A stretch of 64,000 nt of DNA, from assembly GCA_004026145.2 (NCBI GenBank), contig CP034979.1, positions 5,250,701-5,314,700 on the forward strand, read 5' to 3'. A model generated the notes under the pieces. It worked only from the letters and a program-made list of their open reading frames with translations, was not told the DNA's origin and ran no database searches. This document shows positions 11,548 to 22,139 of this stretch, in pieces. The position numbers and the translations under genes were made by a program. The stretch is from Takifugu bimaculatus. Its lineage: Eukaryota > Chordata > Actinopteri > Tetraodontiformes > Tetraodontidae. Every line of letters starts with the position of its first letter. The first letter of the stretch is position 1.

Positions 11548-12639
11548 TTAAAATGATCCAAGGTCAAAATGTCACACGTCTCCTTGTCGCTCACCAATTC
11601 CAGCACACACCAAACAGCAGGATTTTATTATCAACCTCTGAATTTATGGCGCTTTATTATATTTCCTGCACCGCTTCGATTCAAAGATCTGTCAGTTTGC
11701 TGCGGTTCACCTGAATGCTGACTTCCACATAATGAGGCAATGAGAGCACCTAGTTTAGCCCCGAGAGCTGCTATGACAGCTATAAGAAAATTGGTGCCTT
11801 TGAGTGCAGCATGAACACGCTGATAAAAAAAGTTGTGTTTAGGTCACCGGTGAAATGCGGTTTTATAGTTCCCACATCCTTCTTTTATTCTTCGGCTGAA
11901 CAGACTGTCAGGATTCCCTTCGGTACAGGAGATGCTGTGAAGAGGAAGGTAAAATCTGGCCTCTAAGAGGATCAACAGCCATCAGTCCAAACACAATCAG
12001 CAATATTTTTCAGACCAACGTTTACTCGTGATTTCCTCCTCTCAGATGCACTTAGAATCACTTTGGCTTCAAATCTGGAAGCCATGAAAAAAATTAATCT
12101 TCTTTATGTTGTTGACGTTGGTCGCGCTGTTCACGAAAATGTTGTTTGACAAATGCACAAAGACGATGCTGCAAAACAAGCGAAAAGTAGAAAAACATGC
12201 GAGTTTCTATTGTTTGCCGCACTCGTCTCACATTCTCGTTTACTCTCATGTAAGTATCACACACAGAGATTACTCCTCGCTAAGTTCCTTTGTCTTGTGA
12301 TCCATATTTGAGTTGACAGATCACGAACAAGAGCTCCCCCACTGTTAATGACCCCAGCCAGCAACAGACAGACTCACACTTCAAAACTTTTCTCTGCTGC
12401 CTCTTTGGCCCACATATGGTTGCTGCAAAGACGGACGTCTGCACACGTCTCACATGTCCTAGTGGAGAAACCAAGAGAATATATTTGGAGATTTCCTTTC
12501 TGAGACTGAATTTGGTGGCGTGGCTCTTGTTTTTGTTGTTTTGGTAGAAGTTGAAATCTGTAGCACTTAAAGTGAGACGGTAATGTACGTTTAAAACGCC
12601 TTCTTTTGATTATTTGAGGACTTCGATACCTTCATATTG

Positions 12640-12845
12640 AATATATGAGTGTATTTCCAGAGTCAGGGATAATGAGGGAGGCGCCCATTCATGGCCTGTT
12701 TGGTATTCATGAGTCTCTATCTGTTGCTCCATCTCTCAGATATTGCCCTAATCCTCGTGTCCTCCTTTGCGATAAAAATGCTCTTCAGTTTACGATTAAT
12801 TTAATCTCAATCACTGCGTGCCAATAAAACTTGTGGAGTGCGTAA
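12640..12845. promoter_or_regulatory. Candidate conserved non-coding element between six2 and six3
   Basis: Complex, repeat-free sequence. It includes GCCCATTCATGGCC, TATTCATGAG and CGATTAATTTAATC, with several homeodomain ATTA/TTAAT cores and TTTGCGATAAAA. Composition and placement near six3 suggest an enhancer. Conservation is not tested. Confidence 0.4.
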
Positions 12846-12850
12846 ATGGA

Positions 12851-12879
12851 GGGGTGGGGGTGGGGGCCCCTGATAAGGG
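12851..12879 (+). other. G-quadruplex-forming motif
   Basis: G tracts of 4, 5 and 5, separated by single T residues, are followed by a GGG at 12877-12879. Confidence 0.6.
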
Positions 12880-13010
12880 TCCGGTGGATCGGCGGTGCCG
12901 TGGCCCCTCGGTGCTCTTGATACGGCCTATCTGCCTCCGACAGACCGATTTCAAACGCAAAATGAGTTTCAAATGTGATCCAGATTTTGCTCATGTGCAG
13001 CGGCCTGACG
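12880..13010. promoter_or_regulatory. Candidate conserved non-coding element (continuation)
   Basis: Repeat-free block continuing the 12640-12845 candidate, between two G-rich tracts. It is balanced in composition and contains TCAAATGTGATCCAGATT. The only open frames across it are short, so it is not called coding. Confidence 0.3.
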
Positions 13011-13020
13011 GTGGTTTGGT

Positions 13021-13041
13021 GGGGGGTGGGGGGTGAAGGGG
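13021..13041 (+). other. G-rich tract with quadruplex potential
   Basis: Two six-G tracts separated by T, then GGGG after a four-base loop. Confidence 0.55.
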
Positions 13042-14880
13042 TTCAGCCGGGCAGGCATGAAACCGAGCTCAGCAGCGTTCAGAGCTGCGGCCTCAGTTAT
13101 TTCAGGATCACGGGCTCATTGACTCGCTGGACGCGTTTGTTTTCTGCATTTTGATTGTTATACTGTCGGAGGCTCATGTGTGAGCTGAGCATCAAAGGAA
13201 AAACTAAAAGACATCTAAAACAGCTTCACGTCAACCCCAAGATAGACGTTTAAAATGCTTGTATCGCGTTTGTATACCGTTTTGTTAATATCCATTGGAT
13301 TAACAAATGTAATGTAAATGTGCCCGATTAGCCACTGTTGGAGTGGATATTGTTCTTTGGCTTTTATCTAAAATTAACGTCCTTTTCACCCTCTTTTGAG
13401 CAGATTTATTTCTTTGGCTTTAAGGCCAATTTTCCAAACTTAGGACACACCACTTTGTTCAGCCTAGTCCTCGATCTTCACTTGTCAAAATAGAGAAGTT
13501 TCAGTTTCACTTTCCATAAAGTCGGACGCCTGCGGAAAGGCTGAAGGAGCCGCATGGCCGCGCTCACGATGCCGCTGCAGCCGTTTTAAGAGTCGCTTCT
13601 CCGTTTTGTAAGTTCTGCTCTCCACCCGAGGCAGCTGCAGCAGCAGCATCTGTCCTACTTTCTGCTGCAGCACTCACGGGTTGCATACTTTTAATAAAGC
13701 CCCGTCACGGGGGGACCCTCAGAACTATGCGCGTTTAGGACGGAGAAGAAATCTTTGCGCAAGTGTTTCCTCCGAAACTGGTGCTCCTCCAACAGCGTCC
13801 TGCAACAAATTTGGCCTGGCCTAGCGCATAATTGGTTGGGGATTTAGATGGAAGGGGACTGCAGGAGAGAAAGCCTTTTTGGAGGGGGAAATGGTTCTCG
13901 TCCGAGGAAGAAAAGCTCTTTTCAGCGACCCACAAAGGGAGATTGGGACAGGGGAGGAGTCCCATCGTGATTAGCCCATTTAATGGCGCGTTTACTTAAT
14001 TTCTGTATTCACTAGCAACGGTAAACAAAAGGGGAAATAGCACTCACATTTTAAAGTGCTACATGGCGTTGACGTTTGCAAGTGTTTGAGTAGTGCAGAG
14101 TTGTGGAGATTTAACCGAAATCTGAACAATAAAGAAAGTAATATGATGACGAACATGGGTGAGAAACTAGAATTTAGAACTTTCGAATTTCTCCAAGAGT
14201 GACGCGATCGCCTGGAAAACCACAGCTTGATTCGTGGACACCAGCGGAAGAAGTAAAAGCACCCTGAAAGCCAAGTCTGGAAACTAAACGACTAAATTTA
14301 GACGAGTTCAGCCCTTTGACCGTCTAACCTGGTCCCCGAGCCATAAGCCACGATGAGCATTAATGCTTCCACAATCCAATAATGGCCCAATATGAACATG
14401 TGCTCAACCACTTAACAATGTCCTTATCCGTAATCGGATGGAGAGACAGACATCATGCAAAGAGGTATAACAAACAGAATACTGTATTTGATTTTAAATG
14501 TATGGTACAAATTAACATCAGAACCGCAGGAAGGAAACACTGAATAATGTACAGAAGTTCGTCAGGGAGTGAAGGATGAGACAGGCTGAATGGAGGAATA
14601 AAGATTTTTTGTTTGTTTTTAGCACGAGCGTGACTGATAAACACAGGTCAGTGTTCCCCCCCACCACCACCACCACCACCACCGCACCCCCACCAATCCC
14701 ACAAACACTCCTAGAGCACTTCAGTATAAGTTTGACAAATATTTTATGTAGGAACACCAAGTCGAGAAAAGTGAGGAAGGGATAGAAAAGAGGATGAGAC
14801 GAGGGGAGAGCAATAATTATATACAGGCATATTTCTACACGTATTTTACAGACCGGGAGAATGATCGCCTTATTTGAGAT
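13042..14880. other. Intergenic sequence downstream of six3
   Basis: No gene was recognised. Short open frames on both strands have no family resemblance. A (CCA)n run occurs at 14661-14683. Unique AT-rich blocks near 13200-13480 and 14330-14430 might be regulatory, but nothing singles them out. Confidence 0.45.
14661..14683. repeat. (CCA)n trinucleotide repeat
   Basis: About eight CCA units, read as GGT on the six3 strand. Confidence 0.9.
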
Positions 14881-14899
14881 ATACATAATTCAATATAAA

Positions 14900-15479
14900 A
14901 TTTTGAAAATAAAAATAAAAATCTGATACAGTCATAAACGATCCCGTTCGTCATCTTTTTGAGCATGAACCCCACACAGGCAGTGACAGAAGTGTATTTA
15001 AAAGGTGCTTATAGGACTTAAAATGATTGTCTGATGAACACAAAGTAAAAAGAGGATTGCATCTTGTCTTGCGTGGCGGGTCTGAAGCCGTCAGTGTCAA
15101 CAGAGATGGGGGCGGACGACGAAGATACCAAGACGAGCTGTTTTTATTCCCTCTGACCGACGTTCCTGATGGAAAAATCTTGAACTTAGGTCATTTTCCC
15201 TGATTACGAAATCAAAAATAAAAAAGACATGCAATAGTCTAGTAGTCTAGTGTGTCGTGGGGGTATGAAAAGGAGAGGGAGGCGTGGGTCCTTTGAAAGC
15301 GCTTCTTAATTAAAAAAAAGACGTGCTTTTATCTCTTTTAATCTTAATATTTTTATATCAATCGGTCCTTTTTTTCATCCGAGATATTTCACAAGTCTTT
15401 TTTTTTTCTTCCTCTCAGGTCCATTTTCCCTGTAAATATTTCTCTTTTGTTTGTTTTTAGGTTATTTTCTTCCTCCGTA
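14900..15479 (-). other. six3: six3 3' UTR (approximate)
   Basis: Sequence directly after the six3 stop codon on the - strand. An AATAAA on that strand lies at 15143-15148 and a weaker ATTAAA at 15337-15342. Which one is used, and whether the UTR extends past 14900, cannot be decided from sequence. Confidence 0.4.
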
Positions 15480-15672
15480 TCATACATCGCACTCAGAGTC
15501 GCTGGATGTGACAGACAGGATGGACGTCCCAGTATCAACTCTCTCTGTCATACTGGAAACGCTGGTGGTGGGACTGGCTGCGGTCGAGGGCGACTCTGCC
15601 GAGCTGTGAGGGGTGAGGCCGGCCTCTGATAGGGACCTCATACCGCTCGGTCCTATTGCTTGGTGCTGGAGC
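15480..15672 (-). CDS. six3: SIX3 transcription factor, exon 2 (C-terminal 63 aa and stop)
   Basis: Last coding exon of six3. The acceptor TTCTCCAG has its AG at 15674-15673 on the - strand. The first base, 15672, completes the split Arg231 codon (AG|G), followed by LQHQAIGPSGMRSL. The tail is Ser/Thr-rich, with segments SSAESPSTAASPTTSVSS and GTSILSVTSSDSECDV. The end is diagnostic for SIX3. The stop is TGA at 15480-15482. Frame phases match exon 1 exactly: 692 + 193 = 885 nt. An overlapping - strand frame covering 15535-15864 is a shadow in another phase. Compared with the human protein, a short stretch after MRSL differs (SEAGLTPH); this is a comparison from memory of the family, not an alignment. 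Confidence 0.97.
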
Positions 15673-17237
15673 CTGGAGAAGAAAAGAGGCGAGTAGGGGA
15701 GGGGAAAAAGAAGAGAAAATCAGAGAAATGGCAATTAGACCTGAGAATGTCCCCCTTCCCCTCCTCCTACTGCAAAATAGGGGTTCAAACTCGCCTTTCT
15801 TTCCCCCTGCCGGCCCCAGCCATGCATGCATGCTTTTATCAAATAGCCAGCTTCCAGGGGACAAAACACAGCACTATTTAGAATACCAAATGTTGGAATA
15901 AATTTAATGGATTCTCCTTTTTGTCCACATAATGAGGAAAAATCGACGCGCAAGTCAGCAGTCTGGGATTTAGTATCATTACAAGAAAACAAGCGTTAAT
16001 TCCAGGCTGCTGCCTTCTATATATAAATCTCTGATTTAAATCATTTCCATGATTGTTTCATCTTATTTATTTTCTCAGTTTTCCTTCCGCGTTTGTGGCC
16101 ATTTTACTCGTAACATCAATTGTCCCTCTCAATTGTCCCTCACAGTTGCAAAAGAAAAAACATAATTTGAATGAAATTACTCTTGCGTCCGTTTGTAAAA
16201 TGTCACTAAGCTTTGTCACAAATGTGTTTTATTTTGATGGACGTGTATAAATGTGTGACGTTGGGAACTCCAATAATCTGAAATGTTTCCTTTCTGTCCA
16301 CTCATGATAATAACCACCGCGGTGGGATAATATCAGCATGGAAATATATCTATTCATTTAGCTAAAAGATTAGAATGTGCTTCATATGGCTTAGTCCTCT
16401 CTGAGCTATTTTCTAATCAATTATAATATTTCAGTGGAATGATACCATACTTGATGTTATGAATACAGCTATGTCTTTAAATAGTTTTTAATACACGGGC
16501 TGTTTTTAGTCCAGTAATATCAATAATATCTCCATTATCCTTTCAAATCATCTTTTTTTCCAGCAATGAGAAGAATCACGTATTTTTAGTGATGAACAAA
16601 TCCTAATAAATGAGGGCAAAGGACTCCACTGTTTTACATTTCTGTGAAAACAGATTTATTCCAGATTTTTATCTAAAATAAAAGTGAATAATTTAAAATT
16701 TGCCTAAAGAAATGTTGCCTAATTATTGAATATCTATCATCATAATATTGTTAGATTTTTTTTTACTATTATAGCCAGATGCATTAGTTGTTTATGCTAC
16801 AATGGGCTTATCTTGGTATAAATTGTTATGATGTCAACAATTTCAGCGTTTCTTTTATTTATAAAAAATGTCTTTTAGAAAAAAATACAAACAACTCTTT
16901 GTAAGAAACTTGACGAATTAAAAGCTAGATATTATTCATTTTAATAATATTTTGGACTTTTTAGATTTACTAGAGGTTGTTTTCTATCAAAATGTAAACT
17001 ACGTGCTTGAACGTTGTGTAAGAATATTTATTATTATATTATTAATAACAGAGAAGAATTCGGTTGTATTCGGTTCTTGCATAACAGAAATGTGGCCGCT
17101 GCCTCTCCTCTCTCTCCCTGACACAGTTGTCTTTTTCTCGGTCAGTAAACAACACGTTTAATAAAATTTCGTCTTTCACTTTGCGCATTTTACACAAACT
17201 TTTCTCTTGTTTTGGCCAAAAAGAGCGAAGCACAAAC
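15673..17237 (-). other. six3: six3 intron 1
   Basis: A 1565-bp intron with donor AACAG|GTTTGT (GT at 17237-17236) and acceptor TTCTCCAG|G (AG at 15674-15673). It splits an Arg codon right after the homeodomain, the conserved intron position for SIX3. Most of 16280-17060 is very AT-rich. A perfect 12-bp palindrome, CCACCGCGGTGG, lies at 16314-16325. I see no other gene inside. Confidence 0.95.
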
Positions 17238-17929
17238 CTGTTTTTGGCCGCCGCTGCTCTGTCTCGTTGCCTTCTGTTTTTAAACCAGTTTCCGACCTGT
17301 GTGGGAGTGAGTCCAGTGGCTTGAGCCAGTTCCCTTTTCTTGCTGGGGTTTGGGTATGGGTCCTGAAGGTACCACTCCCGTAGCAGGCTCCGTGTCCGCT
17401 CTTTGAAACAGTGCGTCTTCTGCTCACCGTCCCAGATGGTCCGAGGCAGCGGAAACTTCTTCCGCACCCGGTACTTATCGACCGGTCCGAGCGGGCGGCC
17501 GCGGAGTTTCTCGGCCTCCTGATAATGCGCTTCCAGCCACATAGCCTGCAGTTTGCCGTGCGATTCCTTGGTGAACTTGTGGTTCTCCAGGATGTGGTAG
17601 AGGTCTCTGAAATTCCCCGTGTGGAACGCGACCACGGCCCGGGCGCGCAGGATGGACTCGTGCTTGTTGATCGCCTCGCATGCTCCCGGAGCCACCGGCA
17701 GGGACCAGAGGAAGCGGCCCAGCCGTTCGATGTCCCCGGTCTCTTCCAGCGTCTCGCAGACGCTTGCCACCTGCTCCGGGGAGAAGTTGAGGGTCGGTAG
17801 CTGAAACATGGACAAGTCTTCTGGAGACCTGGTGGTGGGAGCGCTGTTCGCCAGGAGCAGAGGGCGATCAGCGAAGTTTGGCAGGAAGAAATGGGAGGGA
17901 TAAAGCTCTAAGGGGGATCTGAAAACCAT
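17238..17929 (-). CDS. six3: SIX3 homeobox transcription factor, exon 1 (residues 1-230 plus part of 231)
   Basis: Encodes most of SIX3, a nuclear homeodomain regulator of anterior forebrain and eye development that represses WNT targets and works with Groucho/TLE corepressors. The start ATG at 17929 gives MVFRSPLELYPSHFFLPNFA, the conserved SIX3 N-terminus. The frame stays open upstream but has no ATG. The SIX domain is about residues 45-160, including the Groucho-binding eh1-like NFSPEQVASVCETLEE. The homeodomain is about 164-225, with recognition helix TPTQVGNWFKNRRQRDR (Trp215, Lys217, Asn218). The Gly-rich insert near residue 30 of the mammalian protein is absent and replaced by NSAPTTRSPEDLS, so the protein is 294 aa against about 332 in human. 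Exon 1 ends AAAAKN plus AG of Arg231, then a GTTTGT donor. The N-terminus resembles fish six3a, but six3b cannot be excluded. It is convergent with six2. Long flanking non-coding sequence suggests dense enhancer control. Confidence 0.98.
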
Positions 17930-18480
17930 GGAAATGACCTGAGAGAGAAAGAAAATTACCGAGAAAAGGGAAAACCGAAAAAACACGGCTAGTAAAAAAG
18001 ATTGAATGATTCAATGGCTATCGCCTAATGACACCAGCCTCATAATATCTCCCCCCTAAATCCGCTGTTGAGTGTAGCATTGAAACATTTTGTTTCCCTT
18101 TTCTATTGGTCTTCTTGGTGTCGTTGTAGCGTTGTCATGGCAGCCCTGCCAATCACTGTCAAGCGTGCCAATCATTAGCCAGTACGTAGCGCGAGGCTTT
18201 CACCACTTGTGCAACACGCACGGGGGGTTATCAGAGTCTCCAATCTCCACAGCAACCCTCCCACCGCACCGCACCGCATCAGGCGCAAGGCAATGCTCGC
18301 CTATCTGCTGAATGGAATGAGCAATTAGAGGGTGGAATATTATTGCGATCTTAACGAGTCTCGTTAAAGCTAAAGAAGATATGTAGACTGGAGATGCTTG
18401 GCGGAGTCGGGAGGGAGGGAGGGAGGGAGAGGGGCAGCCGGAGCTTTTTAAAGGGTGACAAATGGACAACCAGTCACGGC
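17930..18480 (-). promoter_or_regulatory. six3: six3 5' UTR and proximal promoter region
   Basis: Sequence directly upstream of the six3 ATG. It holds two CCAATCA boxes on the + strand at 18149-18155 and 18168-18174, 19 bp apart. An opposite CCAATAG lies at 18103-18109 and another CCAAT near 18238. Because CCAAT boxes work in either direction, the region could drive six3 leftward and a divergent transcript rightward. An AT-rich CTTTAAAAAG on the - strand lies near 18445. The TSS cannot be fixed from sequence. Confidence 0.55.
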
Positions 18481-18859
18481 GACTCCGGAATACGCGCTCT
18501 GAATAGAAGCAAATTATCGCTGTACATTTTTGCTTACCACTGTTGTCTTGTGATCAAGTCATCGCTTTTGCTGACAGGTTAAGCGGTTCTGGGGACGTCT
18601 GTCTTTTTCATACAAATGTTATCACTCCATTATGACTATGATTATTATTTATTTGATGACTTTTGACACGCACGTAATGTTTGCGGTAGACCGGGGGTCA
18701 GATCTGTACACAGGTCTAATCGTATTCATCTTTTGTGGACTTGGGTTGGACTTGCTGTGTGTCCGGGTGTGATGCAGTGTGGTGCCGCTCCCCCCCTCTG
18801 CCGTCGCCGGCCCTAACTCACAGACCCCCGGCGCAGCCCTGGCGCCCTGCCCGCTGCCT
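18481..18859. other. six3 upstream flank
   Basis: No gene was recognised. The block at 18770-18850 is GC-rich, with C-runs and CpGs, unlike its surroundings. It may be the edge of a CpG-rich promoter zone. Confidence 0.4.
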
Positions 18860-19380
18860 TAGTTCCAACATTATTTAGGGTTCCAAATGAACATCGATGC
18901 ACAGCGTTGTACTGATTAAACAAAGCTAAGTGCGTTTTAGCTTTTAAACTACTTTGCCATGCCGTCGCCCTCTTAATGTCGCCAGTTTAGCTCGGTTTTT
19001 TTTTTATACTAATACCCTCCAATTACTACCATTAGTTGTGGAATTGCAATTAAATGGCAACACAAAGCTTCTTGGGGACATAAAAGCCATGTTTTTATGT
19101 TTGATTTAGGGTAAGGACGTGATCAATGTCCTCGTCCAGTCACACGGTTCGGCTTACACCAGTAGCCGTGGCGGTGTGATTTTCATGTTTATGGCTAAGG
19201 CGGCTTCATATTTAGACAGGGCTTACAGGGTGTTAAAATAGTGTGAGTCCGCTCCAACAGAACAGGGCTCACATTATGAAAGGGCCGTGCACGGCGCAGC
19301 ATCTAGACTCGGCTTAATCCGTCCTCAATAAAGCTGACATAATGATCCTAAGCTGCCTTTCTACCAAATCATACAGGAAT
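18860..19380. promoter_or_regulatory. Candidate conserved non-coding element upstream of six3
   Basis: About 500 bp of complex, repeat-poor sequence starting 0.9 kb upstream of the six3 ATG. Motifs include CTGATTAAACAAAG, GGAATTGCAATTAAATGG and GTGATCAATG, and a TCCAACATTATT block. A T-run at about 19000 is the only low-complexity part. Placement fits the fish six3 enhancer region known to lie in the first few kb upstream; the exact correspondence is inferred. Confidence 0.5.
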
Positions 19381-19408
19381 TCAAAACTTTTCCTTCTCGC
19401 TCTCTCAG

Positions 19409-19558
19409 ATTTTTGACATTCTCCGGGACTGGGACAGACCACCGACTTCCAGCTTGGAGGGAGAACCAGACCAGCTTAACATTTCACCTCCATCTTCTGA
19501 ATCACTAAACCTGTGAGGTGGTGTGATGATTATTCCGATATTATTTCTTTGCATTCAG
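19409..19558 (+). ncRNA. Candidate exon of a divergent six3 antisense/opposite-strand lncRNA
   Basis: A 150-bp segment is bounded on the + strand by a strong acceptor (TCCTTCTCGCTCTCTCAG, AG at 19407-19408) and a consensus donor (TTCAG|GTGAGT, GT at 19559-19560). No long frame is open through it. It is transcribed away from six3 and starts about 1.5 kb upstream of its ATG. Mammals have the non-coding SIX3OS1/SIX3-AS1 in this divergent position. Homology to it is inferred from position only. Confidence 0.4.
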
Positions 19559-19560
19559 GT

Positions 19561-20783
19561 GAGTTTCCGTCTGTGGGTGAGATTGAAGAGTTTGTGATAA
19601 TCCATTTACTGGATCAGACTTTGGGTCTTTTTCTATATGTTGCGTGCGTGCGCGCATGTGTGGGAGAAGGCTGTGTGGGATCAAACCTGTCCGCTGCACT
19701 GCTATACGAACACCAAGAGGACTAATTCCAAGTGGCACTTGAATTGGTCCCGGTGGAAAGCTCTGTGGACTGGAAGTAAAGGCTGGTATTTTCACGCTGG
19801 TGTTAAAACTAACCCCCCTCCCTCTCCCACTCTCTCCTCTCTCTCTTTCTCATGTACTTTCGGCCCCAACGTGAGTGCATTCCTGGCACTGCTGCTCCGG
19901 CTATGCAAAGCCTTACCTGTCCGGGCTCCCGGAGCACCAATTTGGGTGATAACCATTGGAAGCGAGGCTGCAGGTCTTATCTAGCATTATGTGCTGTGAG
20001 CAGCCTTGTTTGGGAGGTTTGCCCTCGCAGGCAACTCGGAAATCATCCCTAGAAAAGACTAGAGGTGAAATGTAAAACCTGAATGGGGATTGAAGGAAAA
20101 GCCACTGGTAATTCACATTCTTAAACACGCCTTTTGTTTACGTTAAGCATGTAATTAACACCCCCCCTAAAAGTTTATTCACCTGCCCTGATTGTGTGTT
20201 TATCCGTAGGCTTGCTAAATGTTCCGAGCAGCGGGGGACGGCAGCTCTGAATGCACAGCGCGCATTTAGGCTCTTCTCCGTTTACTTACGCCTTAAACCT
20301 CCAAATGCTCGACAACACAAACACAATTCTGCAGGCTGAATCACATAACGGGGCGTCGAGGGAATCACCTCGCCTAAACAGCGATGCTGGAGGACTGTGA
20401 GAAACTTTTGCAACGCATTTGAAAACTTTTTTACCAATGAATAATTTCTCTGCCAGAGTAACGCGCCCGCGTTTGTTTGCTCTGAATATTCTCCGAAACG
20501 CGCACTGGAAATTATGAATGAGGCACCGGCTGATGTGTTGCTTTCTAAATTACTACATTAGTAACTCCTGTTCCAATAAGGGCAGCAAATAAACAAAGCA
20601 GATGCTACGTCATGTGGAGTGAGAGAGAGAAGGGACCCCTGATGACAGAAAGAAATAAAAAGGTGTTGACTATTGTCAGAAAGTGAAAGCAGGCGCGGAA
20701 TCAAGGCTTGTTGTGCTTGAATGTCCGTATTATTTATTTAATTTTGCTCCCTCGTTGACCTCGGTCTGACTGAGGCTGTCTAG
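19561..20783. other. Putative lncRNA intron / six3 upstream sequence
   Basis: Lies between two candidate + strand exons. It contains a pyrimidine tract at about 19806-19852 and the CNE-like block at 20440-20610. No coding gene was recognised. Confidence 0.35.
20440..20610. promoter_or_regulatory. Candidate conserved non-coding element
   Basis: Unique sequence with CCAATGAATAATT, a CpG-containing GCGCCCGCG, GGAAATTATGAATG and GCAAATAAACAAAG (forkhead-like TAAACA). Composition is typical of developmental enhancers; conservation is not tested. Confidence 0.35.
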
Positions 20784-20892
20784 TGAAAAGCAGCACACCC
20801 CCCTGACAAACCCAGGAGCGACTCATGTGGCTGCTGCTCCATCCTGAATTCGTCTCAACAATACACAGGACCAGACACCGGAATAATCACAG
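20784..20892 (+). ncRNA. Candidate second lncRNA exon (5' edge uncertain)
   Basis: The 3' edge is a near-perfect donor, TCACAG|GTACGT, with GT at 20893-20894. The acceptor placed at GTCTAG (20781-20783) is moderate, and a different 5' edge is possible. Confidence 0.3.
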
Positions 20893-21082
20893 GTACGTAC
20901 CCAGAAAATAACCAGCTTTACTCCGTTTTCTTTTTCCCCCCGTGCACCTTCAAACATCGACAAGTTTAAAAATCTATATTATTCACTTTGAAATTCCAGT
21001 ACGGTTTGAATAAATCTGTAGACAGTGCAGAGAAGTGTCCCTTCTGCTCTCTTTTCTCTCTGTTCTCCTCTTCGTCCTGCAG

Positions 21083-21738
21083 GGATCAGCGCGGTCACCA
21101 TTCCGAGCCTGCAGGACTGGACCGACACTCTCATTTCTTTGCCAGGTTAAACCCTTTTTTCTGTAGATTTCTGTAGCAGTCGCGGCTTTTGGTGTCTCTT
21201 TTCTTTGCAAAACGGCTCTCCTCGATCGCTATCTACAACATTTCTCAGATTATTGTCAGTAGAGTTTCAGCATTCGAAATGATCGTTCACCTCCTCGCAT
21301 TTTACGTTACGCTATTTCCGTTTTTAAAAAAAATCTCAAACGAACGCAACAAACAGCCTGTGTGTCTGTGAAGAGTAGATGTGTGATGCTGTCGGGACGG
21401 GGCGCACTATCCTCTCCGTCCCACGGTCTCCACACGGACTCTGCCTCCACACTGCAAAAAATATCCAGAAAGCCTCGACGCTTCACGGAGTTTTGACATC
21501 CATTCTTATGCGGCTTGACAATCCTTGACCTTGACACAGGAGAGAACCCCAATGTAACATTTTAATCACACTATAAGTTGTTTCTGGGTCTAAATATCTT
21601 CGCCTATTCATTACTCAGAAATAGCATCAAGAATTTCTTTACCCTGAAAGATTTCTGCCTAATTCTTCCAGTGCGTAAAGAATGGCATCACTTCATTGCC
21701 ACGTTAAACGGAACACAGTAAACACACAATTCAATAAA
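21083..21738 (+). ncRNA. Candidate terminal lncRNA exon
   Basis: Starts after an excellent acceptor: a long pyrimidine tract at about 21038-21079, then CTGCAG with AG at 21081-21082. It would pair with the 20893 donor to give a short intron of about 190 bp. An AATAAA at 21733-21738 could end it. A weaker donor, GCCAG|GTTAAA near 21145, could split it. Open frames are short and unlike known proteins. Confidence 0.35.
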
Positions 21739-22139
21739 TATTTTTACAGTGCACTCTCTCTTGCTCTGCGGAAAGAAAGGCGTTTTCCGCTGTTGAAGAA
21801 ATATTTTTATATTTCTCATTTTAAATATTTTGATGCGTGAAACGCATTTGACTGTAATTCAAAACACTTAAGCCGGGTAAAATATATTAATCTGTCATTT
21901 AAGTGCATTAACCAATCCTCGTGTAGAAGTTTTTTTTTGTTTGTTTTTTTTAAAACATACAAATTTTGCTTTGAATGTTAAGAAGCAGATGGGGCAGACA
22001 TGAGCAAAATAACATTTTAAATTAATGCCGATTTAAATCTCCACTTGGCGCCAACTGTAAAAGTAAAATAGTAAAGCTTTTTTCATTTTTCCTCTCCCCC
22101 TCTCTCTGTCCCCCCTCTCTCCAGCTCTTCCCCTTTCTC
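21739..22139. other. AT-rich spacer
   Basis: No gene was recognised. It has T-rich tracts near 21930-21950 and a pyrimidine tract at 22086-22150. Confidence 0.5.

Larger units (their letters stand above)
8281..12639. other. six2-six3 intergenic sequence, central part
   Basis: No coding gene was recognised. It holds a + oriented CTCF match at 10004, several CA/GT microsatellites, a 16-G homopolymer at 10632-10647, and the piggyBac-like MITE at 11462-11547. The remainder is unremarkable unique sequence. Confidence 0.5.

Noticed and set aside
17930..17986. N-terminal extension of the six3 reading frame
   Set aside because: The extension starts at GTG, not ATG. The conserved SIX3 start MVFRSPLE lies at 17929.
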